NCBI RefSeq assembly: GCF_954871325.1
Contig: NC_088775.1
Span: forward strand, 5,195,475-5,259,474
Source: Gordionus sp. m RMFG-2023
Taxonomy: Eukaryota; Nematomorpha; Gordioida; Chordodea; Parachordodidae
Direction: 5' to 3'
Length of the DNA: 64,000 nt
This document shows, piece by piece, positions 1 through 11,979 of this stretch. The position numbers and the translations under genes were made by a program. Below the pieces are notes generated by a model that ran no database searches, had not been told where the DNA came from, and was given only the letters and a program-made list of their open reading frames with translations. Positions within the stretch are counted from its first letter, which is position 1. Each line of letters starts with the position of its first letter.

Positions 1-80
1 GGCCTATAGCGTTAAAAATCTTAAAAAAAAATTCGGGCCGTGCCCTGCAAATGGTATTTCTGCAGGCCTCTATTATTCTT
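1..80. repeat. GC-rich MITE fragment (GGGCC family)
   Basis: A short GC-rich patch with a GGGCC core after an A-run, in otherwise AT-rich DNA. It resembles the ends of the GGGCC-rich elements near 23.6, 36.9 and 61.6 kb. It is cut by the window edge, so its boundaries are unknown. Confidence 0.35.
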
Positions 81-129
81 CTTAAAAATGAGAGTGTTCT
101 CTCATTAGTTTATGGGTTTATAAACCCTT

Positions 130-880
130 TTAATACATTGGGAATTTAATCTAAAATGTGTTTGAAATAATGCAGAGCATCCAAAGCATTTTTTGGGACT
201 ATATCAACTATAGTTAATCTTATAAACATAGTTATTCAGCTAGTAAGGCATCATAAGATACTTTAACATCTTCATAATAAAAATCTAACAAATATTTTTT
301 TTTCTATCACCATCTGAAAAAGGTTGGGAAGGCTTTTGTGGAAGTAATATTTGCAGATGTAAGTGCTGCATGATATATTAAAAATTCATTTATTTGGGTT
401 ATAAATGTATCTGCATCTAAGATAAACTCTTCTACTGAACCTATATTAATGTTTTAACGATGAGCTTGCCTTGCTGTCGAGCGAGACAAATATTAAACAC
501 GTATTAGCTCTGCTTTTGACTCAACAATAAAATATAAAAATGAAATTCTTCATCAACATTAGCCCTAATTTTCTTGAGTTCTGATAAAATGCTCTCCGCT
601 ATTTCCATCTTCTTAATCAAATCATTGTCATGTTTTTGAAAAGTAATACTTAAAATAGTTGTATAATTAAATATTACATTCTAATGACAAATAAAATTTG
701 GAATAAGCATTGAATCCAATAATTTTCTTGCTTCTGAGGAAATATTTCTTTCATGCCATTGTAATATTTCAGTTATAACAAATAATTGGCTCTTCTAACT
801 CCTTAATAGCTGTTAGTGCTTGATGGAAGAGGCTCTATCTCGTTTTACAAGGTTGCAATTTCTTTTTCCCTGTTGGACCA
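130..880 (-). pseudogene. hAT transposase remnant (DUF4371-type), decayed
   Basis: Read on the minus strand, this stretch keeps the spaced motifs of the hAT transposase family that carries a DUF4371 middle region. A piece around 430-480 reads like the STARQAHR...NINIGSVEE segment of that family, and a piece around 580-760 reads like the leucine-rich helical segment before it. Several frames are needed and many stops intervene, so it is an old dead copy. No terminal repeats were found. The same family recurs on the plus strand at 26.58-27.34 kb. The family call is inference from motif order. Confidence 0.5.
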
Positions 881-899
881 GAAGTTTTAGAAATAATTA

Positions 900-1195
900 T
901 TATTTGACTAGAAATTTGAAAATGGCAGATAAATATTAAGCCACTAAAAATTTGAAAATAATAAGTAAATATTACGCCGGAAAACTTGAAATCGAAATTA
1001 ATTGATAAAATAACTTATGAATGTGATAATAAATGTAATATAATCTATATTTAATATGAGATAGGAATAAATATTAACAAATATAAATTAATATAAACAA
1101 TAATATTTTTGAAAAATATATCCGGCATCTGCATTTTTTGGCTTTGGGGGGATTTGTCCCCCTGCCCCCCCCCCCACGCTGCGTACGCCAATGAT
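900..1195. repeat. AT-rich stretch ending in a G/C-run MITE terminus
   Basis: No gene seen. The right edge (1140-1185) has runs of G and C followed by a GCTGCGTACGCCA-like end, typical of hAT-like non-autonomous elements whose other end starts CAGTGGCGTAC. The matching left end was not found. A related GTGACGCCACTGA end lies near 51075. Confidence 0.3.
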
Positions 1196-4100
1196 AAGTA
1201 TTATTTAAAAATATATGGCCTTCAATAGTAAAATTAGTTCAAATATAATTTCAATATTGTAAATATTTGTCGATTAGTATATTTAATTCAATCATTATAT
1301 TCACAGTTTACGCTTTTGTAATGTTAAATATATATTTATATTTGAATAGGCAAGAAATTAGAGAAGGTCATAAAATTTTAAAATTCACTTGTTAAAACTG
1401 TTGAAATATTAATGGGCGTTGTAGCTTAAATAATTATATATACAAAATGCGTGAGATAAAATAAGTATATATAAATTAAAAGAGTATCATTTAGTATAGA
1501 TTAAAAGCCTTAGGAATTAATTCATAATAATAAAATATTATTACCATTTATATAAATAATTATTTATGATAATATTCTATATTTAAATAAGATGTTTGAA
1601 TATTTATTTTGGTGGTCTGTGTTAAATTTTAGGTTTTTTGGGCTATATAAACTAACAAAAATAATAAAATCTAAAAAAAAAAATATGCCAAAAGATTAAC
1701 AGGTATTTTTTATTATTTCAAAATATATAAACTTCTATTGTGAAATTAGTTTATTTATAAGTTCCAATATTGTAAATATTTATCGAGTGAATTCAATTGT
1801 TTATTCATAATTTACACTCTAATAGTGTTAATTATAAAAATATTTTTGAATAAGTAAGAAATTAGAGATGAGATTATAAAATTTTATGATATGTGTTGGA
1901 ATTGTTGAAATATTTATTAGTCATTTTGCTAAAATAAATAAACTATTATGTGTGAGATAATATAATTACATCTAAAATTAATATGGATCAATACAATAAT
2001 TATAAATAGTAATTGATTCGGCTAATTATGTTTAATTACCCTCCAAAAATTAAAAATAACTCACATTTTAAACTTAGATATATTTTCAAACGTGAAGGTA
2101 TATTTCATTAAATATCTCATTTTTTATATTTCAATACTAAGCTAACGGTTAGGCGAGTAATTTTATAAAATTAGAGATTTTATATTATAAAAAATTTAAT
2201 ATACTGTGTGCATTTAATTTTTATATATTAATATTGTTTGGTTATTAAAATATTATTACTTGCTGGAATTGGGGGTTTGGTTTTAGGTTTCTTAGCTTAT
2301 GTAAATAAAATAATAAACAATAAAAGTATTAGATAAAATAATAAATTAAGAAGAAATTAATGTATTAAATTTAAAATTAGTAATAAATAGTAAATTTGAA
2401 ATCTTATAGGACTATTCCATGATAAATATTTTTAATAAATTTAATATTACCCTAATTATTATATAGAAATGGCAAAAAATTTTATTTAGAAAATTATTTA
2501 GGATAATATTTTATATTTAATTAAGATATTTGAATATATAAATATTTATACTAGGTGGTAGTGTAGGTTTTACTATAGGCATTTTATATTTATAAAAATA
2601 TTTAAAAAATGTATCAGAAAAAACAATTATACCAAAGAGTTAACAAGGTAATAATTGGTATTATTTAAAAATATATTGCCTCAATAGTAAAATTAGTTCA
2701 AATATAAGTTTCAATATTGTAAATATTTGTCGATTAGGATATTTGATTCAATCATTATATTCACAGTTTACGCTTTTGTAATGTTAAATATATATTTATT
2801 TTTTAATAGGCAAGAAATTAGAGAAGGTGATAAAATTTTAATGTTAAAACTGTTGAAATATTAATGGGCGTTGTAGCTTAAATAATTATATATACAAAAT
2901 GCGCGAGATAAAATAAGTATATATAAATTAAAAGAGTATCATTTAGTATAGATTAAAAGCCTTAGGAATTAATTCATAATAATAAAATATTATTACAATT
3001 TATATAAATAATTATTTATGATAATATTCTATATTTAAATAAAATGTTTGAATATTTATTTTGGTGGTCTGGGTTAAATTTTAGGTTTGTGGAGTATATA
3101 AACTAACAAAAATAATAAAATCTAAAAAAAAATATATGTCAAAAGATTAACTAATTTTTATTATTTCAAAATATTAAACTTCTATGAAATTAGTTTATTT
3201 ATAAGTTTCAATATTGTAAATGTTTATCGATCAGACTAGTGAATTCAATTGTATATTCATAATTTACACTCTAATAGAGTTAATAATAAATTTATTTTTG
3301 AATAAGTAAGAAATTAGAGATGAGATCATAAAATTTTAATAATGATATGTGTTAGAACTGATGAAATATTTATTAGTCTTTTTGCTAAAATAAATAAACT
3401 ATAATGTGTGAGATAAAATAGTTACATCTAAAATTAATATGGATCAATATAATAATTATAAATAGTAATTGATTCAGCTAAATATGTTTAAATACCCTCC
3501 AAAAATTAAAAATAAATCACATTTTAAACTTTGATATATATTTAAAAGTGAAGGTATATTTCATTAAATATCTCATTTTTTATATTTCAATACTAAGCTA
3601 ACGGTTAGGCTCTATGAGTAATTTTATAAAATTAGAGATTTTATATTTTAAAAAATTTAATATACTGTGTGCATTTAATTTTTATATATTAATATTGTTT
3701 GGTTATTAAAATATTATTACTTGCTGGAAGTGGGGGTTTGGTTTTAGGTTTCTTAGCTTATATAAATAAAATAATAAACAATAAAAGTATTAGATAAAAT
3801 AATAAATTAAGAAGAAATTATTGTATTAAATTTAAAATTAGTAATAAATAGTAAATTTGAAATCTTATAGGACTATTCCATGATAAATATTTTTAATAAA
3901 TTTAATATTACCCTAATTATTTTATAGAAATCGCAAAAAATTTAATTTAGGAAAATATTTTATATTTAATTAAGATATTTGAATATATAAATATTTATAC
4001 TAGGTGGTAGTGTAGGTTTTACTATAGGCATTTTATATTTATAAAAATATTTAAAAAATGTATCAGAAAAAACAATTATACCAAAGAGTTAACAAGGTAA

Positions 4101-6165
4101 TAATTGGTATTATTTAAAAATATATGGCCTTCAATAGTAAAATTAGTTCAAATATAAGTTTCAATATTGTAAATATTTGTCGATTAAGATATTTGATTCA
4201 ATCTTTATATTCACAGTTTACGCTTTTGCAATGTTAAATATATATTTATTTTTTAATAGGCAAAATATTAGAGAAGGTGATAAAATTTTAATATTCATAC
4301 TTGTTAAAACTGTAGAAATATTAATGGGCGTTGTAGCTTAAATAATTAAATATACAAAATGCGTGAGATAAAATAAGTATATATAAATTAAAAGAGTATC
4401 ATTTAGTATATATTAAAAGCCTTAGGAATTAATTCATAATAATAAATTATAATAAATTTAATATTAAATCTTTACTGATTCTATTATATGTTCCATTTAA
4501 TTGTTATATTAATAAATAGTAAACCATTTATATAAATAATTATTTATGATAATATTCTATATTTAAATAAGATATATGAATATTTATTTTGGTGGTCTGG
4601 GTTAATTTTAGGTTCTTTGGGCTATATAAACTAATAAAAATAATAAAATCTAAAAAAAAATATATTCCAAAAGATTAACAGGTAATTTTTATTATTTCAA
4701 AATATATAAACTTCTATTGTGAAATTAGTTTATTTATAAGTTTCAATATAGTAAATATTTATCGATCAAGCTAGTGAATTCAATTGTATATTCATAATTT
4801 ACACTTTAATAGTGTTAATTATAATTTTATTTTTGAATAAGTAAGACATTAGAGATGAGATTATAAAATTTTAATAATGAAATGTGTGGGAACTCTTGAA
4901 ATATTTATTGGTGTTTTTGCTAAAATTAATAAACAATCATGTGAGAGATAACATAATTACATCTAAATTTAATATGGTAATAACTAGTATCATATAAAAT
5001 CAGATGGTATCAATACAATAATTATAATGATTGATCCATTCGGCTAATTATGTTATTCAGTAAATACTCACATTTTAAACTTTGATAATTTTAAATATAT
5101 ATTTATTTTCGAATAACTTTATAAAAAATAGAGATGAGGTCATAAAATAAAATATTTATACTTGAATTTTGTTTGGATTTATTTATTGGTGTTGAAGCTT
5201 AAGAAAATTAAAAATTATTAAGTGGTCATTAGCTAACAAAATTAATATTAGCAAAGCTAATTATTGCTCAGTAAGAGTTATTTTTAAACGTGAAGGTATA
5301 TTTCATTAAATATCTCATTTTTTAAATTTCAATACTAAGCTAACGGTTAGGCTCTATGAGTAATATTATAAAATAAGAGATTTTATATTATAAATTTAAT
5401 ATACTGTGTGCTTTTAATATTTATATATTAATATTGTTTGGTTATTAAAATATTTTTACATGCTGGAAATGGTGGTTTGGTTATAGGTTTCTTTGCTTAG
5501 GTAAATAAAATATTAAACAATAAAAGTATTAGATAAAATTATTGTCTCAAAAATTAACAAGAAAATATTGTATTAAATTTAAAATTAGTAATAAATAGTA
5601 AATTTGAAATCTTATAGGACAATTCCATGATAAATATTTTTAATAAATTTAATTTTACCCTAATTATTATATAGAAATGGCAAAAAATTTTATTTAGAAA
5701 ATTATTTAGGAAAATATTTTATATTTAATTAAGATATTTGAATATATAAATATTTATACTAGGTGGTAGTGTAGGTTTTACTATAGGCATTTTATATTTA
5801 TAAAAATATTTAAAAAATGTGTCAGAAAAAACTATTATACCAAAGAGTTAACAAGGTAATAATTAGTATTATTTAAAAATATATGACCTTCAATAGTAAA
5901 ATTAGTTCAAATATAAGTTTCAATATTGTAAATATTTGTCGATTAAGATATTTGATTCAATCATTATATTCACAGTTTACGCTTTATGTTAAATATATAT
6001 TTATTTTTTAATAGGCAAGATATTAGAGAAGGTGATAAAATTTTAATATTCATACTTGTTAAAACTGAAGAAATATTAATTGGCGTTGTAGCTTAAATAA
6101 TTAAATATACAAAATGCGTGAGATAAAATAAGTATATTTAAATTAAAAGAGTATCATGTGTTTGA
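1190..6165 (+). repeat. Higher-order satellite array, about 1.45-kb units
   Basis: Direct tandem array. The same marker (GTATTATTTAAAAATATAT) recurs at about 1198, 2658, 4107 and 5866, so the unit lengths are about 1460, 1449 and 1759 bases. The third unit is longer because it carries about 300 extra bases (roughly 4970-5290) that are themselves a diverged subunit. Each unit is built from several related subunits of about 300-500 bases that share a TATTGTAAATATTT...GAGATGAGGTCATAAAATTT...GGTGTTTTAGCTT layout, so this is a true higher-order repeat. Subunits contain short glycine-rich hydrophobic reading frames such as LAGIGGLVLGFLAY near 2262. No full gene is visible. The family continues inverted at 10.67-17.6 kb. 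Confidence 0.85.
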
Positions 6166-6199
6166 TTGTATTGCATAATTAAAGAGGAATATTGAACAA

Positions 6200-6300
6200 G
6201 ATGTGGTCTTTTTATTTGATAATATGGTTATACAAAAGAAAACAAGTGGTCTTTTTTATTTAATAATATAGTTATACAAAAGAATATAAGTGGTGTTCTA
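6200..6300. repeat. Two-copy tandem repeat, about 45-50 bases
   Basis: Two adjacent copies of a unit containing GTGGTCTTTTTATTT and GGTTATACAAAAGAA just beyond the satellite array. Function unknown. Confidence 0.6.
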
Positions 6301-6654
6301 AATGAAAATATATATCAATATATATATGTTTTATCGCCTTGAGATGTATTTATATACATGATAATTTAATTGAATAAAAGGATAATATAACAATTTAAGC
6401 AAACATGCAACATGCACAACCCAAAAAAAATATATAAAAAAAATTAAAGTCTTGAAAACACAACATGGTACAAAAAATGGGGAAGGAAAGAACTCGTTTG
6501 CCATGCCGGAGGTAATTCTTTTAATGTTAAATGAGTGATAGGGTTAATTTATAATGTTACAATAATGGTTTCATTATTAAAATAATACCTAATACTTATA
6601 TTAAGATTAACAAGGAATTATATAAAAAATAATATATATATGGGGATAGTAGGA

Positions 6655-7042
6655 ACTACAATAGGGAAGGGGGGAATTATTGTCATTATTTCCTAATATA
6701 AAATATAATAAACAATTACAATTGAAAAGGGGAATTATTGTCATTATTTCCTTTTTTTGGAATATAATAAACAATTACATTTGGGAGGGGAATTATTGTC
6801 ATTAAATCCTTATTTTGGAATATAATAAACAATTACAATTGGGAAGGGGGAATTATTGTCATTATTTCCTTGTTTTGGAATATAATAAACAATTACAATT
6901 GGGAGGGGAATTATTGTCATTATTTCTTTATTTTGGAATATAATAAACAATTACAATTGGGAAGGGGGAATTAGTCATTATTTCCTTGTTTTGGAATATA
7001 ATAAACAATTACAATTGGGAAGGGGGAATTATTGTCATTATT
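6655..7042. repeat. Minisatellite, unit about 61 bases, about 6 copies
   Basis: Six to seven head-to-tail copies of a unit of about 61 bases. Each contains GGAATTATTGTCATTATTTCC and AATATAATAAACAATTACA joined by a G-rich linker (GGGAAGGGGG or variants). It lies just outside the 3' side of the decayed gypsy copy, so it may be part of that element's terminal region. No LTR pair could be confirmed. Confidence 0.85.
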
Positions 7043-7149
7043 AACAATGTAACTTATTAATCATAATTATAATAACTAGGAAAAATGTAATATGTATGAT
7101 GCTTTAATATTTGTAATAAACAATATAAAAGTTAAAAAAATATAATTCA

Positions 7150-10100
7150 ATATATTCCTATTGATAATTTCTAATGTGATCACTATTAACAAAGAGAAAC
7201 TTATCATCTACCTGAATTTCCCAAATGACGTTACTAATTCTCCCAACGACAATCCCCACACGCCATTCTTGATTGGAGCCCACTTTAATAAAGACAGAGT
7301 TGCCTAATATTAATTCTCTGAAATTCATTCTTTTTACATAGGGTCTATTATCACAGTCATCGTCTTTTAAAAAACTCTATTTCCATCTTAACTCCCTTCC
7401 GAATAATCTAAAAGCAGGTGATGACTTAGTAACCGCATGTTTCGTGTTGCGATAATTTAACAACACATCTTCCAAAATGTCATCCCAGCCTCCTAATTTA
7501 TATATCATATTTTTTGTTGATCGCACAGCTCTTTTAGCCATACCATTTGACGCAGGATGGTATGCAGGAGTATATATATGTAGAATTCCCTTTTCTTTTA
7601 AAAAGTTATTAAAATCAACAGATCTAAAAGCTGGTCCATTATCTGATACCAATTCTACTGGATAACCAAATCTGGAAAAAAGATTATTTAATACCATAAT
7701 GGTGGTATTCGCATTAATGTTTTTCACCTTATTAATCTCTAACCAGCGAGAGTACCCATCAATAATTACTAATCCATAAAAAATTTAATAGGTCCAAAAA
7801 AATCAATATAGACTCGATACCAGGGTTTGTTAGGTTGTACCCAATAATTTTGTTTAACTTTTGCGAGTTTAGGCGCATTGATCATGCACATATTACATCT
7901 AAAAATCATTTCTTTAATCTTTATTGACTCCTGGCCACCAAAAATACCTTTCCATAGTATCTAACATCCTATACAACCCAATATATCCCTCATGTAACAC
8001 ACTAAGAAACTTTTTTCTTAACCTTAGGAATAATAACTTGTTCGCCCTTAAAAATGCAATCATTCTTAATATTCAATAACTTACCGAATGCCTTATAACC
8101 TTTAATCAGCGTATCATTATCACCTTTTTCCAACACAATTTTTTTAACTTGGATTAATTCTGAATCTAAAAAGGTTTCTCCTTTAACCAATTCTAAATTG
8201 TTAATTATTTACATCCTTCATATCATTATTAACATTAACAAAACAAATGATATCTTCCTTAATTACCTTGATAATCCATCAGGAATGATTTGATCCTTAC
8301 CCCTACTATAATTAATGTCAAAATCAAAACCGACTAAACAAAAAGCCCATTTATGTAATTTTGGAGACATATTGTAAAGCTTAACATGATCTACTCCAAA
8401 CAAATTCACCAGTGATTTATGGTCCGAAAAAATTTTAAATCTCCTACCTACTACATATTCTTTCCGTTTTTTTACTGCCAAAACAACAGACAATCCTTCT
8501 TTTTCATTAATTGAATATCTTTTTTCAGCTCCAGCCCATGCCTCAGACATAAACTCAAATGGCCTTTCTAAACCATCTTCTTCTACCTGAAAGACTGCAC
8601 CCATGCCTTTATTGGACGCATCCGTTGAAATAAACAATTCCTTATTTCTATCATAATATGCAAGAATTGGTGCATTACACAATTTTTCTCTAATTTCATA
8701 AAAACTAGTTCTTTCATTGATTCCCTAACAAAATATATTACCCCTTTTAAGTAAATCATATAAATTAGCTGCTAATTTAGAAAAATCTCTTATAAATCTA
8801 GAATAATAATTAATAAGACCCAACCCAAGAATGTAATTCATCCTTATTCTTAGGTTCGGTCATTGTACTTATAAGATCAATTTTTTCTTTGATTGGCAGT
8901 ATGCATTTGTCACTTATTAAATAACCTAAATATTTTATACTCTTATATTTCCAATCAGCCCAAATTCCAACATTCTTTCAAACACTCTTTTCAATTTATA
9001 AAAATGGTCTAACTTATCCTTACCAAAAATTAACAAATCAACTGAATAATAAATGACCCCCTTAAATATTTCGTCCATAGTCTTTTGGAAATAAGCAGTT
9101 GATACTCAAAGCCCAAAAGGTAGTCTATTAAATTGAAAAAGATCCTTGTGGGTGGAGACGGTCAGAAATTTGGAAGTTTCTTTAGAGACAGGAATCTGCT
9201 ACGCCGATGAGAAATCTATTTTTGAAAAAAACTTTCCATTACCTACTTTAGCAATTATGTCATTAATCCTTGGAAGCGGATATTCGAACCTTTCTAATTG
9301 TGGGTTTACAGTAACCCTAAAGTCAGCACAAACTCTCAAAGTATTATCTTTTTTATATAACTAACACTAATGGAGTGGCCCATTGTGAAAATCTGAGAGG
9401 CTTAATTACTCCCTGCTGGCGCCATTGCTCGTTTTCTAATTCTTCTTCTAACTCGACACTCTCATGGCTTTCACAAATTTTGGCTTAAAGTCATTTTTTA
9501 ATAAAATGTCTATTTCTAAATTTTTGACTTTTCCAATTCTATCATTAAAAACACAATCAAATTTCTTAATTAGTTTGTTGATGTCACAACTCTCTTCAAA
9601 ATACCCTTTTTTAGTAAATAACGATTGAATGACATAAATTTTATAAAATTTATCAGTATCTTTGAAAGGATTGTTAAAAGTTAAAAAATTTACCCTATCT
9701 CCTATCTCATTATTATTAATAGTGTTTACATCAACGTTGAATTTGATTATGTCAAATTCTTTAATCCAGTCTTGAACACATAGCGGTGGTCCCTCCCCAT
9801 CCAATACATACAAATTTAAATATTTAATTGTATTCAAATATTTAACCTTGATATTCGAGACCTGACCAACGACTGTGATAGGAGAACCATCATAAGAGAA
9901 TAATTTTTTAGAACAATTTTCCAACTCAAATTCTTCATAATTTTTCAATTTTTCAAAATCTTTAATGGGCTAGGATGTCACCGAAGAAGCCGTACTATCA
10001 AAAAAGAAAAATTTAGATTATTAAGTTGCATATTAATCATAAAATCATTAATAAAATTTATCTTATTCCTTGGTCTCAAATTATATGGCGTTTTGTATCA

Positions 10101-10663
10101 TTTCTTGTTTTTTGAAATTGTTGTGGTCTTAAAATCCTGCTGTTCTCTTTCCAAGACGAATAGCCTTGCCAATCGGCTCTATTCTCTCTTCTCCAAGAAT
10201 CTTTCTCTACATATGTTTTATTATTATTAATCTCCAACGATTGAAATTTGACTACAATGTCCTCAATAATATTAAGCTCTGTAGTATTTTCTTCCATCAA
10301 CGTTGTTTTTAGCTTTTCATTACGACTATTCAACATAAATTGCACCGACAAAAAATTAGGATTGAGCCCCAAACTATACCCTTTCATTCTATCGAGATAC
10401 TCTCTGGAAGACTCAAGTCTGTTCGGTTTTGTATTGAATAATTCAAATATGCGCGTAATCTTGTTTTTTTTGTATTAAATCTTTCATCTGTTGATACGAT
10501 AAGTTATCTATGTTGTCCATAATATCTTTGTCAATTGTTTCGAACAGTTTGTATTTCTTGTTGCCTCATCAACCATATTTTCGGTTAAAAATTTCAGATC
10601 CGAATAGAACTTTGATTTTGATATGATTCCTATCCTCCACCATATTAAACAAGAATAAATACT
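7150..10663 (-). mobile_element. Ty3/gypsy LTR retrotransposon fossil (broken)
   Basis: A decayed gypsy-type polyprotein read on the minus strand, in the expected order. Gag-like sequence lies at about 10.64-10.0 kb, a protease-like region at about 9.95-9.45 kb, and reverse transcriptase at about 9.4-8.7 kb. RNase H is at about 8.68-8.26 kb (STDASNKGMGAVF) and the integrase core at about 7.9-7.37 kb (SDNGPAF and HPASNGMA motifs). Integrase and RNase H resemble the K02A2.6/mag-like group, the same broad group as the whole element at 43.28-48.80 kb, though it is clearly much more diverged and older. It is broken many times, on the order of ten or more. No LTR pair is seen; the 5' side stops at the assembly gap. 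Confidence 0.85.
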
Positions 10664-10673
10664 NNNNNNNNNN
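10664..10673. other. Assembly gap (10 Ns)
   Basis: Ten ambiguous bases separate the 5' side of the gypsy fossil from the inverted satellite array. The join may not reflect true distance or orientation. Confidence 0.99.
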
Positions 10674-11978
10674 TACCAATTATTACCTTGTTAACTCTTT
10701 GGTATAATTGTTTTTTCTGATACATTTTTTAAATATTTTTATAAATATAAAATGCCTATAGTAAAACCTACACTACCACCTAGTATAAATATTTATATAT
10801 TCAAATATCTTAATTAAATATAAAATATTATCCTAAATAATTTTCTAAATAAAATTTTTTGCCATTTCTATATAATAATTAGGGTAATATTAAATTTATT
10901 AATAATATTTATCATAGAATAGTCCTATAAGATTTCAAATTTACTATTTACTAATAATTTTAAATTTAATACAATAATTTCTTCTTAATTTATTATTTTA
11001 TCTAATACTTTTATTGTTTATTATTTATTTACTTTAGCTAAGAAACCTAAAACCAAACCCCCACTTCCAGCAAGTAAATATATTCTAATAACCAAATAAT
11101 ATTAATATAATAGTCCTATAAGATTTCAAATTTACTATTTATTACTAATTTTAAATTTAATACAATAATTTCTTCTTTATTTATTATTTTATCTAATACT
11201 TTTATTGTTTATTATTTATTTACATAAGCTAAGAAACCTAAAACCAAACCCCCACTTCCAGCAAGTAAAAATATTTTAATAACCAAACAATATTAATATA
11301 TAAAAATTAAATGCACACAGTATATTAAATTTTTTATAATTCTCTAATTTTATAAAATTACTCATAAAGCCTAACCGTTAGCTTAGTATTAAAATATAAA
11401 AAATGAGATATTTAATGTAATATACCTTCACGTTTAAAAATATATCAAAGTTTAAAATGTGAGTTATTTTTAATTTTTGGAAGGTAAAACATAATTAGCC
11501 GAATCAATTATTATTTATAATTATTGTATTGATCAATATTAATTTTAGATGTAATAATTTTATCTCACACATAATAGTTTATTTATTTTAGCAAAAAGAC
11601 TAATAAATATTTCAAGAGTTCCAACACATATCATTATTAAAATTTTATAATCTCATCTGTAATTTCTTACTTATTCAAATTTATATTTAACTATTAGAGT
11701 GTAAATTATGTATACACTTGACTAGCCTGATCGATAAATATTTACAATATTGAAACTTATAAATAAACTAATTTCACAATAGAAGTTTATATATTTTGAA
11801 ATAATAAAAATTACCTGTTAATCTTTTGGTATATGTTTTTTTTTTAGATTTTATTCCAAAAAACCTAAAATTTAACCCAGACCATTAAAATAAATACTCA
11901 AACATCTTATTTAAATATAAAATATTATCATAAATAATTATTTATATAAATGGTTTTATCATTTATCAATATAAAAAT
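10674..11978 (-). repeat. Inverted block of the satellite family
   Basis: Reverse complement of the units at 1.2-6.2 kb, starting with the same subunit boundary (TACCAATTATTACC is the reverse complement of GGTAATAATTGGTA). The glycine-rich subunit occurs twice within about 190 bases (about 11040-11100 and 11230-11290), so there is a local duplication. It ends where the non-LTR element inserts. Confidence 0.85.
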
Positions 11979-11979
11979 A

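Noticed and set aside
6655-7042. A CRISPR-like array
   Set aside because: Units are contiguous and similar along their full length with no unique spacers, and the DNA is eukaryotic.
9146-9364. Plus-strand frame opposite the old gypsy RT region
   Set aside because: It reads antisense to the reverse transcriptase; a similar antisense frame appears at 46137-46340 opposite the RT of the whole element.
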